The notes under the pieces are model-generated. The model was not told the origin of the DNA and made no database searches. It saw only the letters and a program-made list of their open reading frames with translations. DNA of 64,000 nt from Billgrantia gudaonensis (GTDB taxonomy: Bacteria; Pseudomonadota; Gammaproteobacteria; Pseudomonadales; Halomonadaceae). The position numbers and the translations under genes are program-made. The DNA lies in NCBI RefSeq assembly GCF_900100195.1, contig NZ_FNES01000011.1, positions 81,994 through 145,993 on the forward strand, given 5' to 3'. Shown here piece after piece: positions 53,462 through 63,320 of the stretch (within the stretch, counting starts at the first letter, position 1; every line of letters begins with the position of its first letter).

Positions 53462-54241
53462 TCAGGAGAAGAGACGAGACGCCGTGCTGGACTGGGCGAG
53501 CTCTTCCGCCGCCGTCAGCAGCGGCGATGCCAGGGCGGGAACGCGTTCGGCGTCGAGCCTTACGCTGGGGCCGGCGATGCTCAGCACGCCGATGGGGTGG
53601 CCATCGACCGGGTGGCGGATCAGGGCCGACATGGCGGCGGTGCCGGGCCCCATGCTGTCGCTAACCCAGGCGTAGCCGCGCGTTCGGGTATGCCGCAAGT
53701 GATCGAGCAGTTCGTCCTCGTTGCGTGGCGCCTGAGGGCCGAGCGGGTGGTCGGTCTCCAGACCTTGGGTCTGCACCAGGGCGAGTGCTGCGACATCGTC
53801 GAGGCCGGCGAGCCAGGCATGGCCGCTGGCAGTGCAGAACAGCGGAGCTTCCTTGCCCATGTCCGGATCGTAGCGTAAGCCGCTACGAGCCCCCTGTGCC
53901 TTGGCAATCCAGGTCAGGCGGTTTCCTTCGATTACCGAGAGACGTACCAGCTCGCCGCTGGTCTCGGCCAGACGGTCGAGGATTGGCTGGATGACATCGC
54001 TCGCTCCTGTGCTCGCCAGGTAGCGAAAACCCAGTGCCACCAAACGCGTGGTCAGCTGGTAATGCTGGGTGCGTGGATTCTGGCGTACGTGGCCGAGACG
54101 GATCAGCTCGCTACAGATGCGGTGGGCCGCACTCTTGGGAATCCCCAGACGGTCGGCGATGACCAAAAGCGGCAGGCCCTCGGCGTCTTCCGAGAGCGCT
54201 TCGAGCACGCCCAGAGTGCGTTCGATCAGGCTTCCGGCCAT
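53462..54241 (-). CDS. IclR-family regulator of the flavoprotein cluster
   Basis: 259 residues. The N-terminal winged helix (LGVLEALSEDAEGLPLLVIADRLGIPKSAAHRI) and the C-terminal GAF-like effector domain (LSVIEGNRLTWIAKAQGARSG, ALASPLLTAAEELAQS) are complete. It lies upstream of the AEC, flavoprotein and TIM-barrel genes on the same strand. The palindromes TTCTAGAA and TTTCGGAAA between it and the next IclR gene may be its sites. It could also serve the shared TGTTCG/CGAACA operators. Effector unknown. Confidence 0.88.
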   Translation of the reverse strand: MAGSLIERTLGVLEALSEDAEGLPLLVIADRLGIPKSAAHRICSELIRLGHVRQNPRTQHYQLTTRLVALGFRYLASTGASDVIQPILDRLAETSGELVRLSVIEGNRLTWIAKAQGARSGLRYDPDMGKEAPLFCTASGHAWLAGLDDVAALALVQTQGLETDHPLGPQAPRNEDELLDHLRHTRTRGYAWVSDSMGPGTAAMSALIRHPVDGHPIGVLSIAGPSVRLDAERVPALASPLLTAAEELAQSSTASRLFS

Positions 54242-54304
54242 GACGGCTGTCCCTTAGCTGTGAAAATTGCAATTCTAGAATCGTGTTTCGGAAAATGCAC
54301 GCTG

Positions 54305-55096
54305 TCAGCTCACATGCCGCCGAATCTCTTGCGCCTTGGCCTGAAGCAGCGGCAGGTAGTCGCGCATCAGGGTGTCGTAGTCGACCCGGGCGGCGTTGGT
54401 GCTGATGTTGATGGCGCCGAGCAGCTTGCCGTGGGCGTCGAAGGCCGGCACGGCGATGGAGCGCAGCCCCGAATCGAGCTCCTGGTCGGCGATGGCGTAG
54501 CCCTGCTGGCGCACCTGGCGGATGCACTCTCTGAGTTCCGCCTTGTCGGTGAGGGTCTTGTCCGTATAGCGCTCGAGAGTGACCCGCTCGAGGAAAGCGT
54601 CGAGCTCGCTGTCGTCGAGCTGGGCGAGCAGCACCCGGCCCATGGAGGTGTGCGCTGCGGGCAGGCGGGTACCCACCGATAGGGTGATGGCCATCAGACG
54701 GTGGCGCGAGGCGGAACGGGCGACGTAGATCACCGAATCGCCGTCGAGCACGCCCAGCGAGGAGGATTCCCCACACTCGGCGGTGATCTCCTCGAGCACC
54801 TGCTGAATCACGCTGCGGTAGTTGTTGGCCGAGAGGAATGCGTAGCCGAGCTGCAGCACCTTGGGGGCCAGTTCGAAAGTGCGGCCCTGCTTGCGCACGT
54901 AGCCCAGCGCGTGCAGGGTGAGGAGGAAGCGGCGTGCGCGTGCCCGGTTCATGCCGGTGCGCCCGGCCACTTCGCTGAGGGTCATGCGCGGGTGTGCCTC
55001 GTCGAAGGCCAGGACCACCTCGAGGCCGCTGGCCAGCGCCGTGACGAAGTCCCGGTCGTCCGGCGTCAGCATCTCATCCTGCTCTACTGTTTCCAT
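54305..55096 (-). CDS. IclR-family regulator, PcaR/PobR-like
   Basis: 263 residues from ATG 55096 (METVEQDEML); the open frame extends far upstream but into the pcaB-coding region on the other strand. The sequence SLASGLEVVLAFDEAHPRMTLSEVAGRTGMN is the start of the PcaR/PcaU/PobR branch of IclR, which controls protocatechuate and related genes. A perfect TGTTCG-N5-CGAACA dyad lies in the 126-base gap to the divergent pcaB, so it probably regulates pcaB and itself. It is the best candidate for binding the shared operators. Confidence 0.87.
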   Translation of the reverse strand: METVEQDEMLTPDDRDFVTALASGLEVVLAFDEAHPRMTLSEVAGRTGMNRARARRFLLTLHALGYVRKQGRTFELAPKVLQLGYAFLSANNYRSVIQQVLEEITAECGESSSLGVLDGDSVIYVARSASRHRLMAITLSVGTRLPAAHTSMGRVLLAQLDDSELDAFLERVTLERYTDKTLTDKAELRECIRQVRQQGYAIADQELDSGLRSIAVPAFDAHGKLLGAINISTNAARVDYDTLMRDYLPLLQAKAQEIRRHVS

Positions 55097-55149
55097 CCTC
55101 TGCGGTCCTTTATCGAGTTGCCCGTGATGAGGGCGACGGTCTAGCCTAT

Positions 55150-55166
55150 TGTTCGAAATGCGAACA
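55150..55166. promoter_or_regulatory. IclR-type operator between iclR and pcaB
   Basis: TGTTCG-AAATG-CGAACA (55150-55166) is a perfect dyad in the divergent gap. A weak half-site TGTGCA (55169-55174) lies 19 bp further by centre. This is the best single match among the five shared sites. Confidence 0.75.
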
Positions 55167-55222
55167 TTTGTGCAACTATAAGTTGGGATCCTTCGCCTCG
55201 TCCACCCATGGGAGTCTTCGTC

Positions 55223-56566
55223 ATGCCTGCCGCGCTGCTTCAGCACCCCTTCATGAGCCTCCGAGCCTTGACCGAATGCCAGGCCCAAGCCTTGGTGGAG
55301 GCCATGCTGACCTTCGAGCTGGCTCTGGCCGAGGTCCAGGAAGCCCGTGGTGCCGTACCCGAAGGGGCCGGCCAGAGAATGCGCGACGTTCTGGCCTCTC
55401 ACCCCTTCGATGTCGAGGCCATCGCCGCCGGTGTCGCCAGTGGCGGCAATGCGGCGATTCCCTTCGTCAAGCAGGGTCGTGCTGCTTTGCCGGAGGATCT
55501 CAAGCGTTACTGGCACCAGGGGGCCACGAGCCAGGACGTGCTCGACACGGCGTTGATGCTGCTGCTCCAGCCGCGGCTCGCGGCGATCGATGCCCTGCTC
55601 GTGCGCTGCCGGACGGCGGCGATTCCGCTGATGCGACAGCACGCCGCCACGCCCATGGTAGGGCGCACCCTGATGCAGCAGGCGCTGCCCCTCGCCTTCG
55701 GCGTCAAGGTCGCCCACTGGGCGCTGGGGCTCGAACAGGCGCGCCGTCGACTGGCCGCTGTCGAGCTGCCGGTGCAGTTCGGCGGGGCCGTGGGCGTGCA
55801 CTCCGGTTTAGACGGGCCGGGCTGGGACGACCTGGGCCTCGCTTGCATGGATGCCCTGGCCGAGCGGCTGGGGCTCGCCGTGCCGGTGCTGCCCTGGCAT
55901 ACCGACCGCCAGCCGATCCATGCGCTGGCCACTGCCCTGGATGCCGTGTCCGGGGCCGCCGAGAAGCTGGCGCTGGATGTCGCCCTGCTCACCCAGACCG
56001 AGATCGGCGAGGTGGCGGAGCCGGCCGGCGAAGGGATGGGCGAATCCTCCTCCATGCCGCACAAGCGCAACCCGGTGCGCTGTGCGCTGATCCGGGGCGC
56101 CGCCCGCCAGGTGCACGGTCACGCCACGGTGATCCTCAATGCCGCGGCCCAGCCGCTGGAGCGCGGCCTGGGCGAGTGGCACGCCGAGTGGGCGCCGCTC
56201 ATCGACGCCGCCCTGCTGGTGGAGGGGGCGCTTGAGCAAACCGCGGTGCTGCTCGAAGGGCTCGAGGTGCACCCGCAAGCCATGGCGCGCAACCTGGCGG
56301 CCACCGGCGGCGGCATCATGGCCGAACCGGCCTCGAAGCTGCTGGCACCGGTGCTGGGCCAGGACGCCGCCAAGCGCATCAGTGCCGAGGCCGCCGAGGC
56401 GGCGCGCGAGTCGGGTCGCCCCTACGCGGAGGTGCTGGGCGCCCATCCCGAAGTGGCGGGCCGGCTCGCGCCCGAGACCTTGGCTCAGACCACGGACCCC
56501 GCTTTATACCTTGGTAGCAGCCAGCGGCAGGTCCAGCGTGCCATCGCCTGGCTGGAAGAAACGTAA
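55223..56566 (+). CDS. pcaB: 3-Carboxy-cis,cis-muconate cycloisomerase
   Basis: 447 residues. ATG 55223 has GGGAG eight bases upstream; ATG 55208 would lack a ribosome site. PcaB converts beta-carboxymuconate to gamma-carboxymuconolactone. The fumarase/aspartase superfamily signature GESSSMPHKRNP is visible, with the early TSQDVLDTA motif and VQFGGAVGVHSG. It is separated from the pcaHG operon here. A strong terminator follows 35 bases after the stop, so it is a single-gene unit. Confidence 0.94.
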   Translation: MPAALLQHPFMSLRALTECQAQALVEAMLTFELALAEVQEARGAVPEGAGQRMRDVLASHPFDVEAIAAGVASGGNAAIPFVKQGRAALPEDLKRYWHQGATSQDVLDTALMLLLQPRLAAIDALLVRCRTAAIPLMRQHAATPMVGRTLMQQALPLAFGVKVAHWALGLEQARRRLAAVELPVQFGGAVGVHSGLDGPGWDDLGLACMDALAERLGLAVPVLPWHTDRQPIHALATALDAVSGAAEKLALDVALLTQTEIGEVAEPAGEGMGESSSMPHKRNPVRCALIRGAARQVHGHATVILNAAAQPLERGLGEWHAEWAPLIDAALLVEGALEQTAVLLEGLEVHPQAMARNLAATGGGIMAEPASKLLAPVLGQDAAKRISAEAAEAARESGRPYAEVLGAHPEVAGRLAPETLAQTTDPALYLGSSQRQVQRAIAWLEET

Positions 56567-56600
56567 TGCACTGATGGAAAAGGGAGTCGGCGAAATTCAA

Positions 56601-56628
56601 GGGGGAAGGCCAGGCCTTCCCCCTTTTT
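56601..56628 (+). terminator. Rho-independent terminator after pcaB
   Basis: GGGGGAAGGCC (56601-56611) pairs with GGCCTTCCCCC (56613-56623); the effective stem is about 9-10 bp because the loop is tiny. Five T follow (56624-56628). Confidence 0.85.
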
Positions 56629-56675
56629 CGTTTCGGGGCCGTGGCGTTTGACGCTTCCCGCTTTGGGGATTAATT

Positions 56676-56711
56676 TGTTCGTATCACAAACCTATGTTCG
56701 TTAAACGAACA
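56676..56711. promoter_or_regulatory. Tandem IclR-type operator upstream of pcaI
   Basis: Site 1: TGTTCG-TATCA-CAAACC (56676-56692). Site 2: TGTTCG-TTAAA-CGAACA (56695-56711), a perfect dyad. Centres at 56684 and 56703 are 19 bp apart. The pcaI ATG is 62 bases downstream. Confidence 0.8.
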
Positions 56712-56772
56712 AATTGCGAGCCGGTCGGCCTGCCGCCGCTGGCTCCTGGCGAATCAGCGAGAGGCAACCACT

Positions 56773-57594
56773 ATGGCCGAGATTCTCAGCCTGCATGACG
56801 CGGTGGCACGCTACGTGGAGGACGGCGCCACCGTGGCCATGGAAGGCTTCACCCATCTCATCCCCTTCGCGGCGGGTCACGAGGTCATCCGCCAGGGCAA
56901 GCGCGACCTGACCCTGATCCGCATGACGCCCGATCTGATCTACGACCAACTGATCGGTGCCGGTTGCGCCAGGAAGGTGATCTTCTCGTGGGGCGGCAAC
57001 CCCGGCGTGGGTTCGCTGCATCGCCTGCGCGACGCCGTGGAGAAGGGCTGGCCACGCCGGATCGAGATCCTCGAGCACAGCCACGCCGCCATGGCCTGCG
57101 CCTTCGAGGCGGGCGCGGCGGGCCTGCCGATGGCCGTGCTGCGCGGCTACGTGGGCAGCGACCTGCCCAAGGTCAACAACCAGATCAAGTTCATCGAGTG
57201 CCCCTTCACCGGCGAGCGCCTGGCGGCGGTGCCTTCCATCCGTCCGGACGTATCCATCGTCCATGCCCAGAAGGCCGATCGTGCCGGTAACGTTCTGGTG
57301 GAAGGCATCATCGGCGTGCAGAAAGAGGCGGTGCTGGCCGCCAAGCACAGCATCGTCACCGTCGAAGAGGTCGTCGACGAGCTGGCCGTCGAGCCCAACG
57401 CCTGCGTGATCCCCGGCTGGGCGATCAGCGCCATCGCCGTGGCCGAGCGGGGCTCGCTGCCCTCCTACGCCCACGGCTACTACGACCGCAACAACCGCTT
57501 CTACAAGGAGTGGGACGCCATCGCCCGCGACCGCGACGCCTTCACCCAGTGGCTCGACGACCACGTCTACAATGCCGGAGGAGCGACCCAATGA
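56773..57594 (+). CDS. pcaI: 3-Oxoadipate CoA-transferase subunit A, CatI-like
   Basis: 273 residues, longer than Pseudomonas PcaI (about 231) and like the CatI/glutaconate-CoA-transferase-A type. It joins with PcaJ to move CoA from succinyl-CoA to 3-oxoadipate. GGNPGVGSLHRLRDAV and ILEHSHAAMACAFEAGAAGLPM are subunit-A features. It starts behind the tandem operator and ends with a four-base overlap with pcaJ (ATGA). The product family is certain; the acid could also be a related dicarboxylate. Confidence 0.88.
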   Translation: MAEILSLHDAVARYVEDGATVAMEGFTHLIPFAAGHEVIRQGKRDLTLIRMTPDLIYDQLIGAGCARKVIFSWGGNPGVGSLHRLRDAVEKGWPRRIEILEHSHAAMACAFEAGAAGLPMAVLRGYVGSDLPKVNNQIKFIECPFTGERLAAVPSIRPDVSIVHAQKADRAGNVLVEGIIGVQKEAVLAAKHSIVTVEEVVDELAVEPNACVIPGWAISAIAVAERGSLPSYAHGYYDRNNRFYKEWDAIARDRDAFTQWLDDHVYNAGGATQ

Positions 57595-58364
57595 GCCTCG
57601 ACTACACCTCCTCGGAGATGATGACCGTCACCGCCGCCCGGGCTCTGGAGAACGGCATGACCTGCTTCGTGGGCATCGGCTTGCCCAGCGAAGCGGCCAA
57701 CCTGGCGCGCCTGACCCACGCCCCCGATGTGGTGCTGATCTACGAGTCCGGCACCCTGCAGACCAAGCCCGAGGTGCTGCCGCTCTCCATCGGCGATGGC
57801 GAGCTGTGCGAATCGGCGCTGACCACCGTCTCGGTGCCGGAGATGTTCCGCTACTGGCTGCAGGGCGGTCACGTCAGCGTGGGCTTTCTGGGCACCGCGC
57901 AGATCGACCGCTTCGCCAATCTCAACACCACCCTGATCGGCGACTACCATGACCCCAAGGTGCGCCTGCCGGGCGGGGGCGGTGCGCCGGAGATCGCCAC
58001 CAACGCCCACGAGGTCTTCATCACCCTCAAGCACTCCAAGCGTACTTTCGTGAAGGACGTGGACTTCGTCACCACCCTGGGCTTCGGCCGCGACGGCAAG
58101 GGGCGCGACGGCGTGCCCAACATCGGCCGCGGACCGACCCGGGTGATCACTGACCTGTGCGTGCTCAAGCCCGACCCCGAGACCAAGGAGCTCACCGTGG
58201 TGTCGCTGCACCCCGGCGTGACCCGCGAAGACGTGATCGAGGCGACCGGCTGGGAGATCCGTTTCGCCGACGAACTCGAAAGCACCCCGGAGCCTTCGAC
58301 GCACGAGCTGGAGATCCTGCGCGAACTCAAGGAGCGGACCGATCGCAAGCATTCGGGTCAATAA
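57591..58364 (+). CDS. pcaJ: 3-Oxoadipate CoA-transferase subunit B, CatJ-like
   Basis: 257 residues; ATG 57591 overlaps pcaI by four bases. Subunit B of the CoA-transferase, with the catalytic-glutamate region LIYESGTLQTKPEVL and GGGGAPEIATNAHE. It is longer than Pseudomonas PcaJ (about 213), like CatJ. Together with PcaI it makes 3-oxoadipyl-CoA for the thiolase encoded 12 bases later. Confidence 0.88.
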   Translation: MSLDYTSSEMMTVTAARALENGMTCFVGIGLPSEAANLARLTHAPDVVLIYESGTLQTKPEVLPLSIGDGELCESALTTVSVPEMFRYWLQGGHVSVGFLGTAQIDRFANLNTTLIGDYHDPKVRLPGGGGAPEIATNAHEVFITLKHSKRTFVKDVDFVTTLGFGRDGKGRDGVPNIGRGPTRVITDLCVLKPDPETKELTVVSLHPGVTREDVIEATGWEIRFADELESTPEPSTHELEILRELKERTDRKHSGQ

Positions 58365-58376
58365 CGAGGAGCCCTC

Positions 58377-59582
<1,206 letters not shown>

Positions 59583-59592
59583 CGGAGGCTTC

Positions 59593-60777
59593 ATGGCTTT
59601 TCTGACGATCGACGGCCGCAGCGTCGCCTACCGCCTGCTGGGCGCCGAGGCCAACCCGCTGGTGCTGCTGGCCCACCCGCTGGGCATGACCCAGGCGGTA
59701 TGGGACGACATGCTGCCGGCGCTGCTGCCGCACTACCGCGTGCTGACCTGGGATCTGCCCGGCCATGGCGCCAGCGAGGCCTGGCCGACGGAAGGCGGTG
59801 AAATCGCCCCGGCGGCGCTCGCCGCCGAGGCGCTGGCGCTGGCCGAGCATGCCGGCGCCAGGCGCTTCCACTTCGTCGGCACCTCCATCGGGGGTGTGGT
59901 CGGCCAGCAGCTGCTCGCCGAGCATGCGCAGCGGCTGCTCTCGGCGGTGCTGACCAACACCGGTGCGGTGATCGGCACTCCCGAGCTGTGGACGACCCGG
60001 GCGAGCCGCGTGCGTGACGAGGGCCTGGCGGCGATCTCCGGCGAGATCGTGCCGCGCTGGTTCTCCGCCCAGCGCCTCAAGACCGAGCCGGCGCTGGAGA
60101 GCGGATGGCGCACCCAGATGGCACGCACCGATGCCGAATCCTACGCGCGGCTGTGCGAAATGCTCGGCAAGAGCGACTTTCGCGGCAAGCTCGGCGGCAA
60201 CGGGGTGCCGGTGCACCTGCTCGGCGGCAGCGACGACGTGGCCACGCCTCCGGAGACCCTGGAAGCGCTCGCTGCCGAGTGCGACGGCGCCCCGCTGGAG
60301 ATCCTCCAGGGCTTCGCCCATGTGCCCTCGGTGGAGAGCCCCGAGGCCATGGCCAAGCGCCTGCGGTTGTGGCTCACCGCGGATCGCAGCGAGGTAGGCG
60401 AGCGGGGCGTGAGCTATGCGGAAGGGCTCGAGACCCGCAAGCAGGTACTCGGCGAGGCACACGTCGCGCGCGCCAGCGAGAACGCCACCAGCCTCGACGC
60501 TCCCTTCCAGCAGATGATCACCCGCCTGGCGTGGGGCGAGCTGTGGGGCAACGACGACCTGACCCGCCGCGAGCGTAGCCTGATCACCACCGGCATTCTT
60601 GCCGCACTGGGTCGCGAGGAGCTCGAGCTGCACTTGAAGACCGCCCAACGCATCGGGCTGACCGAAGCGGAGCTGCGCCAGGTGCTGCTGCACGTAGCCA
60701 TCTACGCCGGCGTGCCGGCGGCCAACCACGCCTTTGCCCTGGCCAAGAAACTCGGCTGGGGTACGCCCCTCGAGTGA
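59593..60777 (+). CDS. pcaL: 3-Oxoadipate enol-lactonase / 4-carboxymuconolactone decarboxylase fusion, PcaL
   Basis: 394 residues formed by PcaD (1 to about 260) joined to PcaC (about 270-394). The alpha/beta-hydrolase part has HPLGMTQ, nucleophile S98 in GTSIGG and the catalytic histidine in GFAHVPS. The decarboxylase part has YAEGLETRKQVLGEAHV and LLHVAIYAGVPAANHAF, the CMD signature. The fusion, called PcaL, links two consecutive steps from carboxymuconolactone to 3-oxoadipate. It follows pcaF by ten bases. Confidence 0.93.
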   Translation: MAFLTIDGRSVAYRLLGAEANPLVLLAHPLGMTQAVWDDMLPALLPHYRVLTWDLPGHGASEAWPTEGGEIAPAALAAEALALAEHAGARRFHFVGTSIGGVVGQQLLAEHAQRLLSAVLTNTGAVIGTPELWTTRASRVRDEGLAAISGEIVPRWFSAQRLKTEPALESGWRTQMARTDAESYARLCEMLGKSDFRGKLGGNGVPVHLLGGSDDVATPPETLEALAAECDGAPLEILQGFAHVPSVESPEAMAKRLRLWLTADRSEVGERGVSYAEGLETRKQVLGEAHVARASENATSLDAPFQQMITRLAWGELWGNDDLTRRERSLITTGILAALGREELELHLKTAQRIGLTEAELRQVLLHVAIYAGVPAANHAFALAKKLGWGTPLE

Positions 60778-60824
60778 CCGGTGAGGCGGCGGGGCCTGTG
60801 CCCCTCCGCTCCAGGGAGCCGTGC

Positions 60825-61754
60825 ATGCTCAACGCCCGCATCAAGCTGCGCCATTTGCAGGCTTTTCTCGAGGTGGCCCGCCAGCGCAGCTTCGCCCGCG
60901 CCGCCGACCGGCTGGCGATCACTCAGCCGGGCATGTCCAAGACGATCCGCGAGCTCGAGGAGATCCTCGAAGCGTCACTCTTCGAGCGCACCGCGCGGGG
61001 CGTGGCTCTCACCCAGGCAGGGCTCACCTTGCTGCGTCATGCCGGCCCGGCGCTGCGTGCCCTGGAGGAGGGCATCGGCGCGGTGGGCGGCAGCGGCCAG
61101 GGGGCTCGCTGGTTGAACGTGGGGGCACTCTCCACGGTGGAGAGCCGTCTGCTGCCCGAAGCCGTGCGCCGCTTTCAGGCCGATGGCCCGCCGGGCGTCG
61201 GCATCAACGTGGTTTCCGGCCCCAGCGCCTTTCTGCTCTCGCGGTTGCGCCGCGGCGAGCTGGACCTGGTGGTGGGGCGCATGACCGAGGCGCGCGAGAT
61301 CCGCGACCTTGCCTTCGAACACCTCTACTACGAGCGGCTGCTGCTGGTGGTGCGCGCCGGCCATCCGCTGGCCGGGGTGGATCCTCTGCCCGCCGAAGCG
61401 CTGGTCGCTCATCCCTGGATTCTTCCACCTCCGCAGACCACCTTGCGCCAGCAGGTCGACAGCTTCTGCGTGCGCCATGCCCTGGCGCTACCCGAGACGC
61501 TGCTCGAAACCCTGTCGCTGCCGCTCGGCCAGGGCGTCACCCTGGGCAGCGACGCCATCTGGGTGGTGCCGGAAGAAGCGGTGCGCGCGGCGCTGGACGA
61601 AGAGCGGCTCGTCGAGCTTGGCGTGAGCCTGGAACGGCTGGGCGGCTCGGTGGGGCTGTGTACCAACGCCAGCCTCGAACCCTCGCTGGCCCTGGACGCC
61701 TTCTGCGAGATTCTGCGCGAGGTGGCCGCCGACACCTCGGGCGCGGTGATATAA
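60825..61754 (+). CDS. pcaQ: LysR-family activator PcaQ
   Basis: 309 residues from ATG 60825. Winged-helix start [20 protein letters not shown] with [21 protein letters not shown]-terminal effector domain in two halves. PcaQ activates protocatechuate genes in response to beta-carboxymuconate or gamma-carboxymuconolactone. Unlike the common divergent layout, it is in line between pcaL and pcaH, and its box overlaps its own stop codon (61751-61766). It probably activates pcaHG and may be transcribed with pcaIJFL. Confidence 0.9.
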   Translation: MLNARIKLRHLQAFLEVARQRSFARAADRLAITQPGMSKTIRELEEILEASLFERTARGVALTQAGLTLLRHAGPALRALEEGIGAVGGSGQGARWLNVGALSTVESRLLPEAVRRFQADGPPGVGINVVSGPSAFLLSRLRRGELDLVVGRMTEAREIRDLAFEHLYYERLLLVVRAGHPLAGVDPLPAEALVAHPWILPPPQTTLRQQVDSFCVRHALALPETLLETLSLPLGQGVTLGSDAIWVVPEEAVRAALDEERLVELGVSLERLGGSVGLCTNASLEPSLALDAFCEILREVAADTSGAVI

Positions 61755-61766
61755 CCCACCGGTTAT
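61751..61766. promoter_or_regulatory. PcaQ box
   Basis: ATAACC-CACC-GGTTAT is a perfect palindrome and matches the PcaQ site ATAACC-N4-GGTTAA known from Sinorhizobium at all but the last base. It overlaps the pcaQ TAA stop (61752-61754) and centres about 65 bases before the predicted pcaH start site. Confidence 0.75.
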
Positions 61767-61787
61767 GCATCGACGCTGAGACGTCAA

Positions 61788-61816
61788 TTGGCGACCGTGC
61801 GACACCGCGCCACACT
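61788..61816 (+). promoter_or_regulatory. Predicted pcaHG promoter
   Basis: -35 TTGGCG (61788-61793), 17-base spacer, weak -10 CACACT (61811-61816). The start near 61823 puts the PcaQ box at about -65, the usual position of a LysR site. The -10 is poor, which fits activator dependence. Confidence 0.45.
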
Positions 61817-61855
61817 GCCAAGGCACCCAACCGACAACCCCAGAGACGACACGCC

Positions 61856-62590
61856 ATGCAAGACGACAACAAGCGCTTCGTCGAGCGCGACCGAAACTGG
61901 CATCCGCCGGCTTACGCACCGGGCTACAAGACCACCGTAGCGCGCTCGCCGCGTCAGGCGCTGGTCAGCCTGCAGAACCCGACGATCTCCGAGCGCTCCG
62001 GCCCGGACTTTCGCCGCCTGCGCATGGGCCCCCACGACAACGACCTGCTGCTCAACTTTCGCCAAGACCCGACCCAGGGCCAGGGGCTGCCGGTGGGCGA
62101 ACGCATCATCATGTTCGGCCGCGTGGTCGACCAGTTCGGCAAGCCGGTGCCGCATACCCTGGTGGAAATGTGGCAGGCCAACGCGGGCGGCCGCTATCGC
62201 CACAAGAACGACAACTACCTGGCGCCGCTCGACCCCAACTTCGGCGGCGTGGGGCGCTGCCTCACCGACGAAGAGGGCTGGTATCGCTTTCGCACCATCA
62301 AACCGGGCCCCTATCCCTGGCCCAACGACCCCAACAGCTGGCGCCCTTCGCACATTCACGTCTCGGTGATGGGGCCGTCGATCTCCACGCGCCTGATCAC
62401 CCAGATGTATTTCGAGGGCGACCCGCTGATTCCGCTGTGCCCCATCGTCCACACCATCAACGACCCGGACGCCGTCGAGACCATGATCGGGCGGCTAGAC
62501 ATGGCGCGCAGCAAGCCCATGGACTGCCTGGCCTACCGCTTCGACCTGGTGGTACGCGGCGAGCTCCAAACCTATTTCGAGAATCAGTGA
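61856..62590 (+). CDS. pcaH: Protocatechuate 3,4-dioxygenase beta subunit
   Basis: 244 residues. It opens protocatechuate between the two hydroxyls with non-haem ferric iron to beta-carboxymuconate. The iron ligands are Y114 (GGRYRHKND), Y153 (GPYPWPND), H166 and H168 (PSHIHVS), each six positions after the P. putida residues (Y108, Y147, H160, H162). ATG 61856 follows a leader with GAGACG. pcaG follows 13 bases after the stop. Confidence 0.96.
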   Translation: MQDDNKRFVERDRNWHPPAYAPGYKTTVARSPRQALVSLQNPTISERSGPDFRRLRMGPHDNDLLLNFRQDPTQGQGLPVGERIIMFGRVVDQFGKPVPHTLVEMWQANAGGRYRHKNDNYLAPLDPNFGGVGRCLTDEEGWYRFRTIKPGPYPWPNDPNSWRPSHIHVSVMGPSISTRLITQMYFEGDPLIPLCPIVHTINDPDAVETMIGRLDMARSKPMDCLAYRFDLVVRGELQTYFENQ

Positions 62591-62603
62591 GGAGGGAACC
62601 GAG

Positions 62604-63236
62604 ATGAAACAACCGAACAGCGTTCCCGCCAGCGAACTGATGCTGCGCGAAACCGCCTCCCAGACCGCCGGGCCCTACGTGCACATCGGCCTGGCCCTGG
62701 CCGCCGCGGGCAACCCGACCCGCGACGAAGAGATCTGGAACGAGATGGCCAAGCCCGAGGCCGAGGGCGAGTCCATCGAGATCGTCGGCACCGTCATCGA
62801 CGGCAACGGCGACATGGTGCGCGATGCCTTTCTCGAAGCGTGGCAGGCCGATGCCAACGGCGTCTACCAGCCCGAGTACGACCTGAACAAGCCATTCAAC
62901 AGCTTCGGGCGCACCGCCACGACCTTCGACCACGGCAGCGAATGGTCGCTGAAGACCGTCAAGCCGGGCCCGGTGACCTGCGCCGACGGCCGGGTGATGG
63001 CCCCGCACGTCAATCTCTCGATCTTCGCCCGAGGCATCAACATCCACCTGCAGACCCGCCTCTACTTCGCGGACGAAGCCGAGGCCAACGCTGCCTGCCC
63101 GGTGCTCTCGCGCATCGAATCGCCGACCCGCCGCCAGACCCTCATCGCCAAACGCGAAGAGGCCGACGGCAAGGTGCGCTACCGCCTCGACATCAAGCTC
63201 CAGGGCGAAGGCGAGACGGTGTTCTTCGACTTCTGA
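62604..63236 (+). CDS. pcaG: Protocatechuate 3,4-dioxygenase alpha subunit
   Basis: 210 residues. The alpha subunit of the dioxygenase, without iron ligands; it shapes the active site with PcaH. LRETASQTAGPYVHIGL at the start and NLSIFARGINIHLQTR near residue 135 are family features. GAGGGA precedes ATG 62604. A strong terminator follows 49 bases after the stop and ends the catabolic region. Confidence 0.95.
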   Translation: MKQPNSVPASELMLRETASQTAGPYVHIGLALAAAGNPTRDEEIWNEMAKPEAEGESIEIVGTVIDGNGDMVRDAFLEAWQADANGVYQPEYDLNKPFNSFGRTATTFDHGSEWSLKTVKPGPVTCADGRVMAPHVNLSIFARGINIHLQTRLYFADEAEANAACPVLSRIESPTRRQTLIAKREEADGKVRYRLDIKLQGEGETVFFDF

Positions 63237-63284
63237 ACCGTCGTCGCGACAGCGAAGGCGACCTTGCCAGGCGAGGCCGCTACG

Positions 63285-63320
63285 ACGAGAGCCAGCGCCA
63301 TGCGCTGGCTCTCGTCTTTT
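63285..63320 (+). terminator. Rho-independent terminator after pcaHG
   Basis: ACGAGAGCCAGCGC (63285-63298) and GCGCTGGCTCTCGT (63302-63315) form a 14-bp perfect stem with loop CAT, followed by CTTTT. Confidence 0.9.

Noticed and set aside
54305..55801. A 498-codon frame for the PcaR-like regulator
   Set aside because: The part beyond 55096 lies over pcaB and has no IclR features; METVEQ at 55096 is the family-like start.
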